Origin: Thamnaconus septentrionalis
Lineage: Eukaryota; Chordata; Actinopteri; Tetraodontiformes; Monacanthidae
Direction: 5' to 3'
NCBI GenBank assembly: GCA_009823395.1
Contig: CM020516.1
Location: 8,573,001-8,637,000, forward strand
DNA length: 64,000 nt
A model generated the notes under the pieces. That model was not told where the DNA came from and searched no databases. It saw only the letters and a list, made by a program, of their open reading frames with translations. Shown piece after piece: positions 34,353 to 44,280 of this stretch; the first letter of the stretch is position 1; each line of letters begins with the position of its first letter. The position numbers and the translations under genes were made by a program.

Positions 34353-37113
34353 ATCTTTAAGTGTAAATAAGCAGCTCTATCAACTACAAATTGATACATA
34401 TTGAAAAATATAGATATTCTTATTTTTAATTTGTTTTCTAAATATGTGTTTTGCCTGGGGATCCGGCAAAAAAGTCACAATTTTAAAACTGTTCTTACTT
34501 AGTTAGCTTATTTTTAAAAAAAATAAAATAAAAATTAAAAAAAAATAATAGAAAATTAACTATGCCATTTGCTTCATGCATCTGATAGTCAAATAGGTTG
34601 AATATTCTAATTATTAAAAAAAAAAAAAGAAGTCTCAAAAATTTGGAGCGGGAAGAATTAGCCAGTTGAATAACATCCCCACTTACAGTCTACACAACCA
34701 TTTCTGAATGAAACAGATTGGAGAACTGCTGCAGCTGTGACTACATTAAAGTCTATGACGGGCCAAGTGTTGGCTCAAGACTGCTGGGGACAGTGTGCAA
34801 CAACAGTCTGGATTCCTTTTATTCATCCTCCAATTACTTAACCGTCGTCTTCCGAACTGATGGATCAGTTGTTGGCAGAGGATTCAGCGCTGACTTCATA
34901 AGCACTTTACCAACAAGCTCAGGTGTGCGCCTTTTTGGACCTTATATTGGTTAAAAACAATAAAGAAGGAATGAATGATTGAATGAATGTTTTCCCACGG
35001 CAGGTCAAGTGAACTGTTCTTCAGACAACATGAGGATTGTGATTGAAAAGAGTTACCTGGACTCTCTGGGCTACTCTGCCGACCGCCTGTATCTGGACGA
35101 CCCAAACTGCAGACCCTCGGTCACCAGATATCAAGTCATCTTCAGTTTCCCCATCACCGCTTGTGGCAACGTTCAAAAGGTGGGAAAATGAAGGCGTACT
35201 TTCCCGGTACTTTTGCCCCCAAACTACTGCAAAGTGTGAATTTTTTTTTCCTCCACTAATCAAACAGACTGAAAATGGCAAGGTGGTGTACTCCAACACT
35301 CTCCGAGCCTACGCCTCAAGCGGCGGGGAGATCTCGCGCCAGTCCAACCTGAAGCTCAACGTCACCTGTCGAATGGAGCAGGACTCTTTGTCGCACATCA
35401 TGTACCTCGTCCATCACCGCGGAAACAGCAGCATCGCCGGAACAGGCCGATTCAACACCAGCATGCAGTTCTACACATCCAGCAGCTACTACTACCCGGT
35501 GAGCTCTGCACGCGAACGCTAGATCAACGGGTAGTACAGGGGTCGGCAACCTTCGCGATCAAAAGAGCCATCTGGCCCCATCTGCCGTCAAATAACATTC
35601 ACCTCTAGTCAGGGGGCGTTATATTGCCTCTTTAAGAGGGTGATGGAGACCTGAGGCTGTGGGGACTTTTGCAACTGTCTCTTAATTAGCGTGACTTTGA
35701 GTTCTGCATATTATTTGACAGCAATAAAAATATTGTGTTGGAAATTAAACGTCCGGTGATTGACGTTTGCATCAACGTTACAATATCTGACGATCTAGGT
35801 CGCAAAATGCTGAAGGGTTACTAGAGCGCAATTTGCACTTCTGACTCATCAGGTGTCGCGTTTCTGGGCGTTATTTGCGCCTACATATCATTAGCGCACA
35901 AACCTTTGTGAATACGACGCAAAGAAGCCAGAGATAGTGAGTAACTCGAAGCAGAAGTTCAACTTTGTCATCTATCCACAGTCTTTTTGTGAGCGTTGTT
36001 AGTTAGCGAGCTGCTACAATACCGGGTTCTAGGTCTTCGTCTTGGTCCTTTAGGAAGTAAAACCACAGCGCCACATGAGGCCTGACGTAGGTACTTCCCA
36101 GCGTTTCCGTGTACACGGGGATATTATTTTTGGAGATGGCTTCGTTTAATCTTTTTTTTTTTTCCCCAAATGCTTTTCTTAACACGCTTGGTTTAAAAAA
36201 TGTCCTCTCCATGTAAACGGGGCCATAAAAATGGCTAAAATGTATTTCCATGTTATTAAGTGAGCCACTGCAGAGGCGCAGAACAGCCACATGAGACTCT
36301 TGAGCCGCAGGTTGCCGACCGCTTAGGTAGGAGGTTGACGGGACAGTGCTGACGCTGCTCTCCCTCTTCCAGGTGACTCAAGTCCCGTACGAGGTGTCGC
36401 TCAACCAGAACATGTACGTCCAAGTGGATGTGAGTGGGCCCAACAGGGCGCTGGTCCTCGCTCTGGACACCTGCGTGGCCTCGCCATCGCCTGACGATTT
36501 CCACACCCGAGCATACTACCTGGTCCGCAACGGGTGAGACGAGTGCCCCTTTGCGTACCCACTTTACTTCATCTGTTTGACCACTCTGTGGCAAAAAACT
36601 TTGATTTTCTCACCATCCTAACAGATGAAGATGTTGTGAGATTCATGTCTCGGTAGACGTGGGGAACTGTTTTGGTAACTCTGTCCATCATTTTCCCTAC
36701 CAGGTGCCAAATGGACAGCACCTACCACTCCACTGTCAGTGGCACCACAAACTTAGGACGTTTCAGTTTCAAGGCCTTTCAGTTCCTGCGAGCCAAAGAG
36801 TCGGTTTACATCCAGTGCAAGGTCCTGATCTGCCCGTCCAGTAACCCTTCCCGCTGCCAGCAAGGCTGTAGGAGGCGTGTGGCCAGAGACCTGGGCTCCA
36901 AACATTACACCAGAACTCTGGTCCTAGGACCCATTCAGCTTAAAGGTCAGTTTCCTCATTTCTGTGTGCCAACAAAAGGGCAATCAATCAACCAATTAAG
37001 GAAGTTATGGCGTCATTGAAAAATTAAAAAATAATAATAAAACATATTAATATTGATTTTCAGCAGAACCAAAGCTGGCAGAGGAGAAGGCCCAAGAGAA
37101 GAAGGAGGCTTGA
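28002..37113 (+). CDS. secreted CUB / SMB / ZP protein with giant Thr-Asp repeat exon (gene 2)
   Basis: Paralogue of gene 1, about 1,170 residues predicted. Exons: signal peptide 28002-28050; linker 28582-28605 (GSNQASTP); SMB 29466-29564; repeat exon 29850-31484; CUB 31681-31825 and 31929-32125; SMB-A 32458-32556; linker 33368-33406; linker 33674-33706; CUB-C 34166-34310 and 34717-34922; ZP 35004-35179, 35268-35498, 36373-36533, 36704-36945 and 37067-37113. Frames join throughout in phase 1 up to the ZP exons. The ZP domain differs from gene 1 by only about four residues. The second SMB-C of gene 1 is deleted here. Two introns carry hAT-like insertions. No membrane anchor follows the ZP domain. 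The small linker exons are the least certain part. Confidence 0.8.
28051..29465 (+). other. gene 2 intron region with decayed linker exons
   Basis: One plausible linker exon, 28582-28605, is flanked by CAG and GTACTG and is in frame. Counterparts of other gene 1 linkers have decayed: near 28500 the ATNGYW exon lost its donor, and near 28880 the counterpart of 3609-3644 has AAGGAAAT in place of a GT donor. A weak 18-nt candidate lies near 29089-29106. Confidence 0.4.
29850..31484 (+). repeat. 1,635-nt in-frame minisatellite exon encoding (Thr-Asp-X)n
   Basis: The exon starts exactly like the 39-nt SMB linker exons of gene 1 (YYCS, supplying the last SMB cysteine). It then runs about 535 residues of Thr-Asp-Ala/Thr-Asp-Val, with variants TDS, TDI and TAV, and ends in GATGTAACAG before GTAAAA. 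The DNA unit is 18 bp (ACCGATGCCACTGATGTG) with 9-bp half-units. There are no stops or frame slips, and the length is divisible by 3. The product would be strongly acidic and rich in possible O-glycosylation threonines. Comparison with the gene 1 linker (ACTGCCACTGGTACCACAG) suggests the array grew from the A-T-G-T segment of that exon in the same frame. Copy number is probably polymorphic. Confidence 0.85.
31681..32125 (+). other. gene 2 CUB domain (amplified type)
   Basis: Exons 31681-31825 and 31929-32125. The first half is almost identical to the gene 1 amplified CUBs. The second half carries distinct substitutions ([24 protein letters not shown]), so it was not fully homogenised. It is present once here against five copies in gene 1. 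Confidence 0.85.
32872..33278. mobile_element. non-autonomous hAT-like element in gene 2 intron
   Basis: 407 bp bounded by imperfect terminal inverted repeats (TAGGGCTGCAGCGAT at the left, ATTCGTTGCAACTCTA at the right). These are typical of a common fish hAT MITE type. Flanking 8-bp direct repeats are GATTACTG (32864-32871) and AATTCCTG (33279-33286), 6 of 8 matching. The equivalent gene 1 introns read continuously through CAATTCCTGTG, the empty site. There is no transposase ORF inside. Confidence 0.75.
34321..34348. repeat. poly-T tract in CUB-C intron of gene 2
   Basis: Run of about 28 T right after the donor of the first CUB-C exon. Gene 1 has a much shorter interrupted T-run at the same place. 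Confidence 0.8.
35537..36324. mobile_element. non-autonomous hAT-like element in ZP intron of gene 2
   Basis: 788 bp with terminal inverted repeats CAGGGGTCGGCAACC (left) and GGTTGCCGACC plus degenerate GCTT (right). Target duplications are GGGTAGTA (35529-35536) and AGGTAGGA (36325-36332). The empty site in gene 1 reads GGGTAGGA once, one mismatch from each. The subterminal sequence about gagccatctggcc / gagccgcaggttgcc is typical of this vertebrate hAT family. No transposase is encoded. Confidence 0.85.
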
Positions 37114-37228
37114 TGACCAATAAGCCTCTTCTGTTATCTAGACTAATCAACACTGTGTCTTTCATCTTTGGGTTAATGGCAAAATGGAATTCTGTCTTTT
37201 ATTTTTCTTCTACTTTTGTCACAACATG

Positions 37229-37234
37229 ATTAAA
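37229..37234 (+). promoter_or_regulatory. poly(A) signal of gene 2
   Basis: ATTAAA, 115 bp after the stop codon, same context as gene 1. Confidence 0.55.
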
Positions 37235-37389
37235 TGCAAGCATCTCTGAAAGACAACAAACTAGTGTTCGTTTCTTCATTTTCATTCAGTTTTTTGTTCC
37301 TCTACATAAATGCAAAGACGGACAAATACAAGTGAGAGTTTTGCTCAGTTATAAAACACTTTACTAATAAATTTAAATAATTCAAGTCA

Positions 37390-37710
37390 CAACAGAATGA
37401 TTTGCCTCTCAAGAGGGGAAAGAGTGAGCACCTAAGGGCTTCACTGGAGACCTATGACACACTGACAGAACATAAGGCAGTTAGCATTGGTGACAAGGAG
37501 GTGGTCCTCGAAACGGTTACTATGTTCTTCAAGCATGTTGCTACGCAACAGACAACAGTACCCAAGACAAAGAGCAGTCTGGCTGAAGCAGCAGTCTTAC
37601 TGCAGCGTGGTTCTGCGTTTTGACACTGAACATCTATCCAACCACTCTAAATACAATACTCAGTAAACATTCAGGAGGGCACTGGGACCCATGGAATAAA
37701 TGGGGAATCT
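37390..37710 (+). repeat. dispersed repeat copy 2, directly 3' of gene 2
   Basis: Matches 20850-21140 over most of its length, including the start (CAAGAGGGGAAAGAGTGAGC) and the end (CATTCAGGAGGGCACTGGGACCC). It shares the same distance and orientation relative to the upstream gene, so it was probably included in the duplicated block. Confidence 0.65.
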
Positions 37711-38933
37711 CAGTGTTTAACACAAAGGTTTGTGGGTTTTTGTTGTTGTTGTTGTTGTGGTTTTCCCACTGCTACGTGGCAACTCTGGGAACTACCCAAC
37801 AACACTAGACCAGGAACAATTGCCCTTAACATACAGACACTGGATATTAAAGTGACTTTGTACTATATCAGAACATCAGAATACCAAGATGAAAAAAAAA
37901 AAAAAACAGAACCTAAAGCATTTGGGCAAAGAAAAGTTGCCACTCAATGGTCCACCAAGGGGCACTACGTGGTGGAACTGAGAACCAACACCGCTTCTCT
38001 AAGATCTTTCTTAATCAAAACCCATAGATGAAAAGTTCAGTGAACCTTTTACTGCAGCTGTCACCGAAATGGTACTCCTCAGCTGCATGAATGGGCTGGC
38101 ATTTTGGCAAGGAAAGTACATTTTTATATCTCCACAGAGATCGAAAATGGCCAAAACATTTGCCTACAGTTATGAGTATTTCCACTGCAGTGACAGGACA
38201 GAGAAACGTGAACATCTCAGGCACCAAAAAGAAAGAAATATCTGTAATGCGCACAGCATGGAAGTAATTTCAAGAAGGCTAATCTGGCTCTGTGGGTTAA
38301 ATAAAGTTCCACTGCATCATTGCTGTGGGGAAACATAGGATTTTGTCTCTAGATTGGTAATACATTTTTTAAAAAAGAAAAAAGAAAAATTGGTCGGAAA
38401 ATTGCACGTGTACGATCTCTGAGTGTCTTGCTGAATTGCTGCTAGAAAAGTGGATACATTATTACAACAGCGAACCGTCGCAATGAGGCCACACGACTGG
38501 TATAAAACGGTCACTTTCTAAAAAGGGATCAGATTGTCAGAATAACTGATCTGTAACAACTTTCAGCAGTCAGTTAAGATCATTCAGGCGATTGAAACTT
38601 GGATGTTCGCTGTTTCAGGTCCATTATAATTGTAATACTCATAAAACAGACCAATTTGTTTGTACAGGTCCTGTCTGTGCCGGACTGATAGTAAATGGGG
38701 AACTTCTTCACTTTTTAAAACACTGATTATCCTGTTGTAATACACACACAACAGACATGATACAAAACAAAGCCATGTGGATATTTGCTATTTTTCCTGC
38801 AAAAGTACAACTTTCAAAGGCTAGGCTACATAAAGGCCGAGTATAAGACCAATAAATTACTGTGGCATTGCCAAAACAAAGCCGTCTTGATATAAAAATC
38901 CTTTTCAGAAGACGCCCTGAAACTCCGCCGCCG
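37711..38933 (-). other. probable IKZF5 3' UTR and intergenic sequence
   Basis: No recognisable protein. Lying immediately 3' of the IKZF5 stop on the minus strand, much of it is likely 3' UTR. The 3' end could not be placed confidently. A short (GTT)n run lies at about 37740-37757 and an A-run at about 37891-37905. Confidence 0.4.
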
Positions 38934-40776
38934 TCACTTGTGCTGCCCTCGGGCGAAGTGGCACGCAAAGTCGTACTTGCTCTTGCACTTGTGGCCGCAG
39001 ATGTTGCACTGGAATGGGTTTTCGTAGCCGTGGCAGCCCATGTGGATGGTGTAGAGGATGTTGTCGGGGAAGTAGATGTCACAGTGCTGGCAGTGGTGCA
39101 GAGCGTGCGGCTCCTGCAGCGGCGCCGACAGGCCCGCCGCCGGCGTGCTGGGCCGACTGTTGGAGATGCTCGGGGTGCTGGTGCGCCCGCTGTGCTCGCT
39201 GCAGGGCCCGGCGCCAGGGCTGCAACTGCTGTGAGGAGGCGCACGCGGTTCGGGCGTGATGGGGGAGGAGGAGGAGGCGTGGGCCATGCTGGCCACGGGG
39301 GCCGTGGCGGGGTGCGGCTGCTGGATGAGGAAGGGCTTCTCGTCCACCATGGACTCCGCCCCCGGAGACACGGGGGGCTGAGAGTGGGACTGGGACTCGG
39401 ACGGGAGACTGGCCAGCTGGCCTGCCAGGGTGGACAGCTGGTTCAGAGGGTTGTCCATGACCACGTCGTGGCGACGGTGATTTTGCTCCGACTGGTGGCC
39501 CTCGGCGACGCCGGCGGCCCGACTCGGCCCGTCGTAGGTCTCCTGCCGCAGGTGGGGCAGCTCGTGCGAGAAGTCGCTCACGTCGTCGCCCTTGTGCACC
39601 ACCATGGACGGGGGGCTGAAGTTGATGAGGAGTCGGCGGCCGTAGCCGAAGGACGTGGCCTTCTTCTGCAGGACGCTCAGCATCTTTTTGTGCGAGAGCG
39701 AGCGAGCGCCCTTCATGGGCAGCAGTTTGTGGCGCCGGCGGCGGTGGTGCGACAAGTTGCTGCGGTCGCTGCAGCGGAAGGAGCACAGCTCGCACTTGTA
39801 CGGCTTCTCGCCGGTGTGCGAGCGCATGTGGGCTTCCAGGTGGCGCTCGTACGCCGACGCGAAAGGGCACAGGTGGCAGCGGTGAGGTTTCTCTCCTGCG
39901 GGTGGAGGAGAGCAGCGTCAGTGGTCAAGCTCGGGCCGCCAGTATTTCCCGAGCAACAGACGGTGGACACTTACCCGTGTGGATGCGGATGTGTTCGATG
40001 AGTCTTGCCGTTCCCCTGGTGGCGTAGTTACAGTAGCGACACTTGAGTTTCCCATCGTAGGTCCTCTCAAAACCGTCCACCAGTATGCCTGAGCTGTCCT
40101 CCAGGGTCACGTCCACTGACGGGTGGTCCAGGCCGTTTTGACTACAGTCTGCAGACAAGATTTTTAATTATGACCCAAAAATATACAATGATGGAAATGT
40201 TTTGATTGTATCTTTGGCTGACTTTTTGGATGAAGTAGCCTCTTCTCTGTGACCAACAATACATTACCACGACACAAAGTGAGTGCATCTGGAATATCCA
40301 TTAAAAAAAAAAAAAAAAAGTTGTTCTTATTGTAATTTCATGTATAACTACACAATAACATCTAGCTATATAAAACTACATGTTTATATTTATACATATC
40401 ACTAATGCATGTCCTTCTGTATTTCTATATTCTATAAGAGCTTTGCCGTTCACCCTGCAACTCTCTCTCTCTCTCTCTCTCTCTCCATTTCTTTGTATTT
40501 CCTTTTCACCTCAACTGGTCAACGCAGATGATCAACTCATGTTACAACATTACAGCGGGGGCAAATATTAAAAGCATATTTTCACAGTAGATGCAAATAA
40601 AGAAAGAAATCCGGTTTGAAAGTGCAAATAGTGAAGTCATCACCTGGTGGCAGCTCATCCGCTTCTTTGACGCCGCTGACGGAGCCTGATATCATGTTGA
40701 CATGTTGAGTTTGTTGGCTCAGATACTCTTGGAAATCCTTCACAAAGTCCAGCGTGTCCGGCTTTTCCTCACCCAT
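38934..40776 (-). CDS. ikzf5: zinc finger protein Pegasus (Ikaros family zinc finger 5)
   Basis: Nuclear C2H2 zinc-finger transcription factor of the Ikaros family; 422 residues predicted, close to the human length. Coding exons on the minus strand: 40776-40644, 40148-39975, 39895-38934 (stop TGA at 38936-38934); all junctions are phase 1. The start MGEEKPDTLDFVKDFQEYL matches the family's N-terminus. Three N-terminal DNA-binding fingers lie at about residues 81-101, 109-129 and 137-158. Two C-terminal dimerisation fingers lie at about 371-391 and 399-421 (HHCQHCDIYFPDN, FQCNICGHKCKSKYDFACHF). The middle is Ser/Pro-rich and disordered, with the conserved VDNPLNQLSTLAGQL. The last exon is GC-rich, which creates long antisense open frames. 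Confidence 0.95.
40531..40627. repeat. dispersed repeat in IKZF5 intron 1
   Basis: Similar to 26471-26575. It ends only about 16 bp from the splice donor of the first coding exon (minus-strand GT at 40643-40642). A (CT)n microsatellite at 40461-40487 lies beside it. Confidence 0.5.
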
Positions 40777-40812
40777 TGAAAGAAATGGGTGTAGATTTTA
40801 AGCCAAGTAGAT

Positions 40813-41160
40813 GCTGAGGAAAATGCGCGATCGACATAAAAGTTAGTGGAATAATCATACAGCAAAATGACGGAAGGTGGGATAAAGTCAAAGGGGCAAA
40901 CGTCAAACCAACATCACAGGAAGCGCTGAGCTAAAGTGATCAGTGTTCGCTAGCAAAATGATATCCGCTGACACATACCTAGATTTATAGTGTAGAGCGC
41001 GTCGTGTCACAAATTCGGTTTTCTTCCTTTCCTGTGATGTCGCGGATAAAGTGGACAAACTATGAAAAATCCAGCGGATCCGTGGATGAAAAGGGAAAAC
41101 AAAACGCAAATATCGTAGTCGCACCTATGCGCCGCTCCGTATCGTCGTCATGTTGTTGTT
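40813..41160 (-). promoter_or_regulatory. ikzf5: ikzf5 5' UTR intron, first exon and promoter region
   Basis: On the minus strand a good donor (AG/GTATGT, exon end 40979) and an acceptor (TTTCCTCAG, exon start 40813) define a likely 5' UTR intron of about 165 bp. The sequence up to about 41160 contains several CpGs and no obvious TATA box, as usual for housekeeping-type promoters. The exact start site is unknown. Confidence 0.45.
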
Positions 41161-43590
41161 ACTAGAGCTACGTCCGCTCTGGTAGCACGGCTGCTAACCT
41201 TAGCTTATCTCGGAGAAAGGATATTTATCTTTTTTCGCGACGCGTTTATTAATGACATGGCTTGTAAGCAGCTGTGTTAACCAAGTACAAATCTGACCAG
41301 TTCGCAATGTGTTTCCGTCCCCCTACTTGCTCCAAGTCACCGGAAAACATCCTTTGCTTAATCAAAACAATAAAGCCGTCGGTGGGGGTGAAAGTTCATG
41401 GTGTGTGCACCAGCAAAATGGTCCGGCAATACGATTGTTGTCAGTAGTTCCTACCACTGAGATACTAAAAACTTTCTCCAAAATATCTCTTAGATATTAC
41501 ACGTCTGAACATGTGGTGTTGTTTTTCATAATGTCCACTGTTGAGCTCGTGAAAAAGAAATGTTCAAGATTATATGGATGTGAAGTAGTAGTGGTGCCAG
41601 GTTATCTTCGAATGTTTTGTTAAAAAAAGAAAATAGACAACAAACACAGAATCTGTGGTTGATATGAACTCCATTGTAAAACATACATAGTATAAACTCA
41701 TTAATGTCATTTAAAGCTTATTACAAAAACAAATATGACATTTTGAAAAATACAAATAATTACACTATTAATTTAAATTCGATCCTTCACTGGGGTGGCT
41801 GAGGCCCCTTAAAGATACGGTCACACCCATGGGAACAATGAGGCGCAACAATTGCATTACTTTCAGAAGCGATCGGCTCATTCATGTTTAATCACAATCA
41901 ATAATTTACCGGCAAGCGCCTGGTGGAGATCACGTTGCCCCATTTGTGTCAAAGTTGTTTGAAAACCGCTGAGGAGAAGATGACAAATGAGTAGGTTGAA
42001 CGAGACAGCTGTATCCTTTTACCACATCACACTGCCAGGGCAAGTGAGTTATGACAGTAAAGCGAGCCTGCTTCCAGATTGTCCCTCATACTGCAACACA
42101 GTTAAGACTCATTTGGTTCTGAAAATGTATGTATGCATTATTAGCGTTGTATTTTTGCAAACAATATATTGCAACGGACCCTTTTCAACCACATCAGCGA
42201 TACCGTTCCCTTGAAAAGAGGACAATTCTGATTATGGGCACTAGATGGCACACGTGTTCATAAAATAGATTATCTGGCACGCTATGTGAGTCACCACCAC
42301 TGTTGTATATGAGGCAAGAGGAAGAGCTGAGGTTAGAGCTGCGAACCACCCCCTTAAAATACAGAATTATTCCGTATTTGACAATGAAATAATGCGTCCC
42401 GTTTTAAACCAATACGGGACGGGATTTCCCCGGTATTCCTGAGTTGTCTTGAACGTTAATTTATTCTTGATGCAACCTTTTTTTGATTTTTTTTTCTGAT
42501 TGAAAGTTGGCAACATTAGCTGAGGTCAGTTTAATATTGTTTGTTAGTATGAACCTGACTCCACGGGTTTACACTCACATCGTGGATTTCAATGTGAAGA
42601 CGAAAGCTCAGCGCACAGAAAGCATGACAGGACTGATGCTGACCGCTGACCGCTGACTGTTGACTGTCAGCCTCATCAGTTGCAGCATGACCAGCAGGAG
42701 CAGCAAATTACATCCTCTCCTAACAGCCTGCACACACTAATGTTATTTTATTGCAATTTAATTACGCTCAGGTTTCCACCGGGGCCAGGTCCTGCTGAAT
42801 AATTTACACGCAGTCACAATGATTTGTCGGCAAGAAAAGACAAAGTGCACACCTCTCCCGATTTGTCTTCAACTGTTTTGTTGATATGAGCTACACATGA
42901 TCCAATGGTGTGTTTCTGACTCAGCATTTTACCGCCGTTACAACCAACAAGTTCTTTGTTTTGAAGACATCACTCATAATGGCTGAACATATTAACAGGG
43001 AATAATTGCTCAAGCTTGATTTTGCATTAGGGACATGTCCGCTTAACAATATATTAAGCTTTACTTTAAAAGGGCAGTGGACATAATGAGGCAGAGAGCA
43101 GGTAGTACTGTATTATAGCTTAACAGGCTTGGCATTTACACCAAATAACACTGCGCTCGCACTGATGGAGACTTGGATCGAAACAACTTCCTAAAGAACA
43201 TGCAAGTTAAATTGTGCTGGATGTGAAATGGGCCCATTTAGCTGAAATTAATAGAACACAATACTCAAGGTGAAGTCCAACAAAGTAATTCTATTGCAAA
43301 ATGTTGTTGTATTTGGATTAGGTAGTATGTTACTCATTCACTCAACTCTTTGTATAGGCTTAGGCCTGATTTGAACTTGAATTATTACAAGAATAATCCA
43401 AGTGACATGTGCCAGTCTGAATAGGCACGCTGCCACTTGCAGAATGGGCTCGGGGGCAACACCTGTCTTTGAGAAGGTAGCAGTGTTATCCACTTGCCCT
43501 GATCCATGTTTAAAAGAGCAGAAAGAAAGGGCTCCCTCCTCCTCTTAACCGCTTGATTTACAGGCTGTTTGTGGTTTAACGCCACACAAG
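41161..43590. other. intergenic, no gene recognised
   Basis: AT-rich DNA with small spurious open frames. A short hairpin CGTCCCGT...ACGGGACG near 42396-42422, in a stretch resembling a decayed transposon, is the only notable structure. No ACADSB exon, which sits here in human, was recognised. Confidence 0.5.
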
Positions 43591-43599
43591 ACAATTGAT

Positions 43600-44280
43600 T
43601 CGCTCCTCCTTCTCGTGAAAGAAATTGGAATTTAATTTAGAGCCCAGTCTTAAGCAGTTTTTAAAGACTTGGTGTCATTTGTTGGGCTTGTGTAAAAGCT
43701 GCATTGGAGATTACCCTCCTGGAGAAAGCCTTTTTAATCCGAGACAAGAGCAGCCATAGTAACGGTGGGCAGGAGCCTCTCGGAGGCAGAAAGGTGAAGG
43801 GGGACTTTGACAAGATTTATTCTTCTCTCAGTGCGACAGTTTCTTTCTTGAGGTCTCCCCGCTCCACGAGGAGCGTTTGAAAAAGAGCTGAGAGATGGGG
43901 TGGATAGGATAAAGGAGGTATATATTAAGCTTTTCTTTCCTCTCGCCACTTAATTTCCTTGCAGGCGCGCCCCGCGCCGTTGTAATGAATGTAATTGCCG
44001 CCTTTGATGAGAAGGCTATTATCTGGATCACACTTTACATGGGCAAACAAGACTGCCCCTCCGTCTGCCCCCACCCTCCCATTTAACTCGGCAGTGAGAC
44101 CCCCAATTATGCAGGGAACAAGTGGCTTTTCATAAAGCCAGCGTGTTGCTCTTGATTGGTGAGGCTTGGAGCTGGTTACATATGGACAAAGGATAGATTA
44201 GACGTGATATAGGCACACCAAAAACCCCATTTCCTTGATTAATTTCCTGGACCGTCCACAGAAACGACCCACGATACCCT
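43600..44280. promoter_or_regulatory. candidate conserved non-coding element A
   Basis: Complex, low-repeat DNA with homeobox-type ATTA motifs (TAATGAATGTAATTG near 43982) and AGATTA/GGATTA-like sites, embedded in otherwise AT-rich DNA upstream of a developmental homeobox gene. Called by composition only; conservation was not tested. Confidence 0.3.

Larger units (their letters stand above)
34166..37113 (+). other. gene 2 CUB-C plus ZP module
   Basis: Counterpart of 18488-20576 in gene 1. CUB-C differs at a few residues ([11 protein letters not shown] against [11 protein letters not shown]). ZP-2 reads RAYASSGGE against RAYASNSGE, and ZP-4 reads TTNLGRF against TTNLARF. Introns are also nearly identical except for the hAT insertion between the second and third ZP exons. 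The last intron ends in CAGCAG (37061-37066), a tandem acceptor that could add one residue. Confidence 0.85.

Noticed and set aside
38862..40001. 379-codon plus-strand ORF opposite IKZF5
   Set aside because: GC-rich shadow frame, low-complexity Ala/Val/Arg product. The minus strand encodes a clear, full-length zinc-finger protein.
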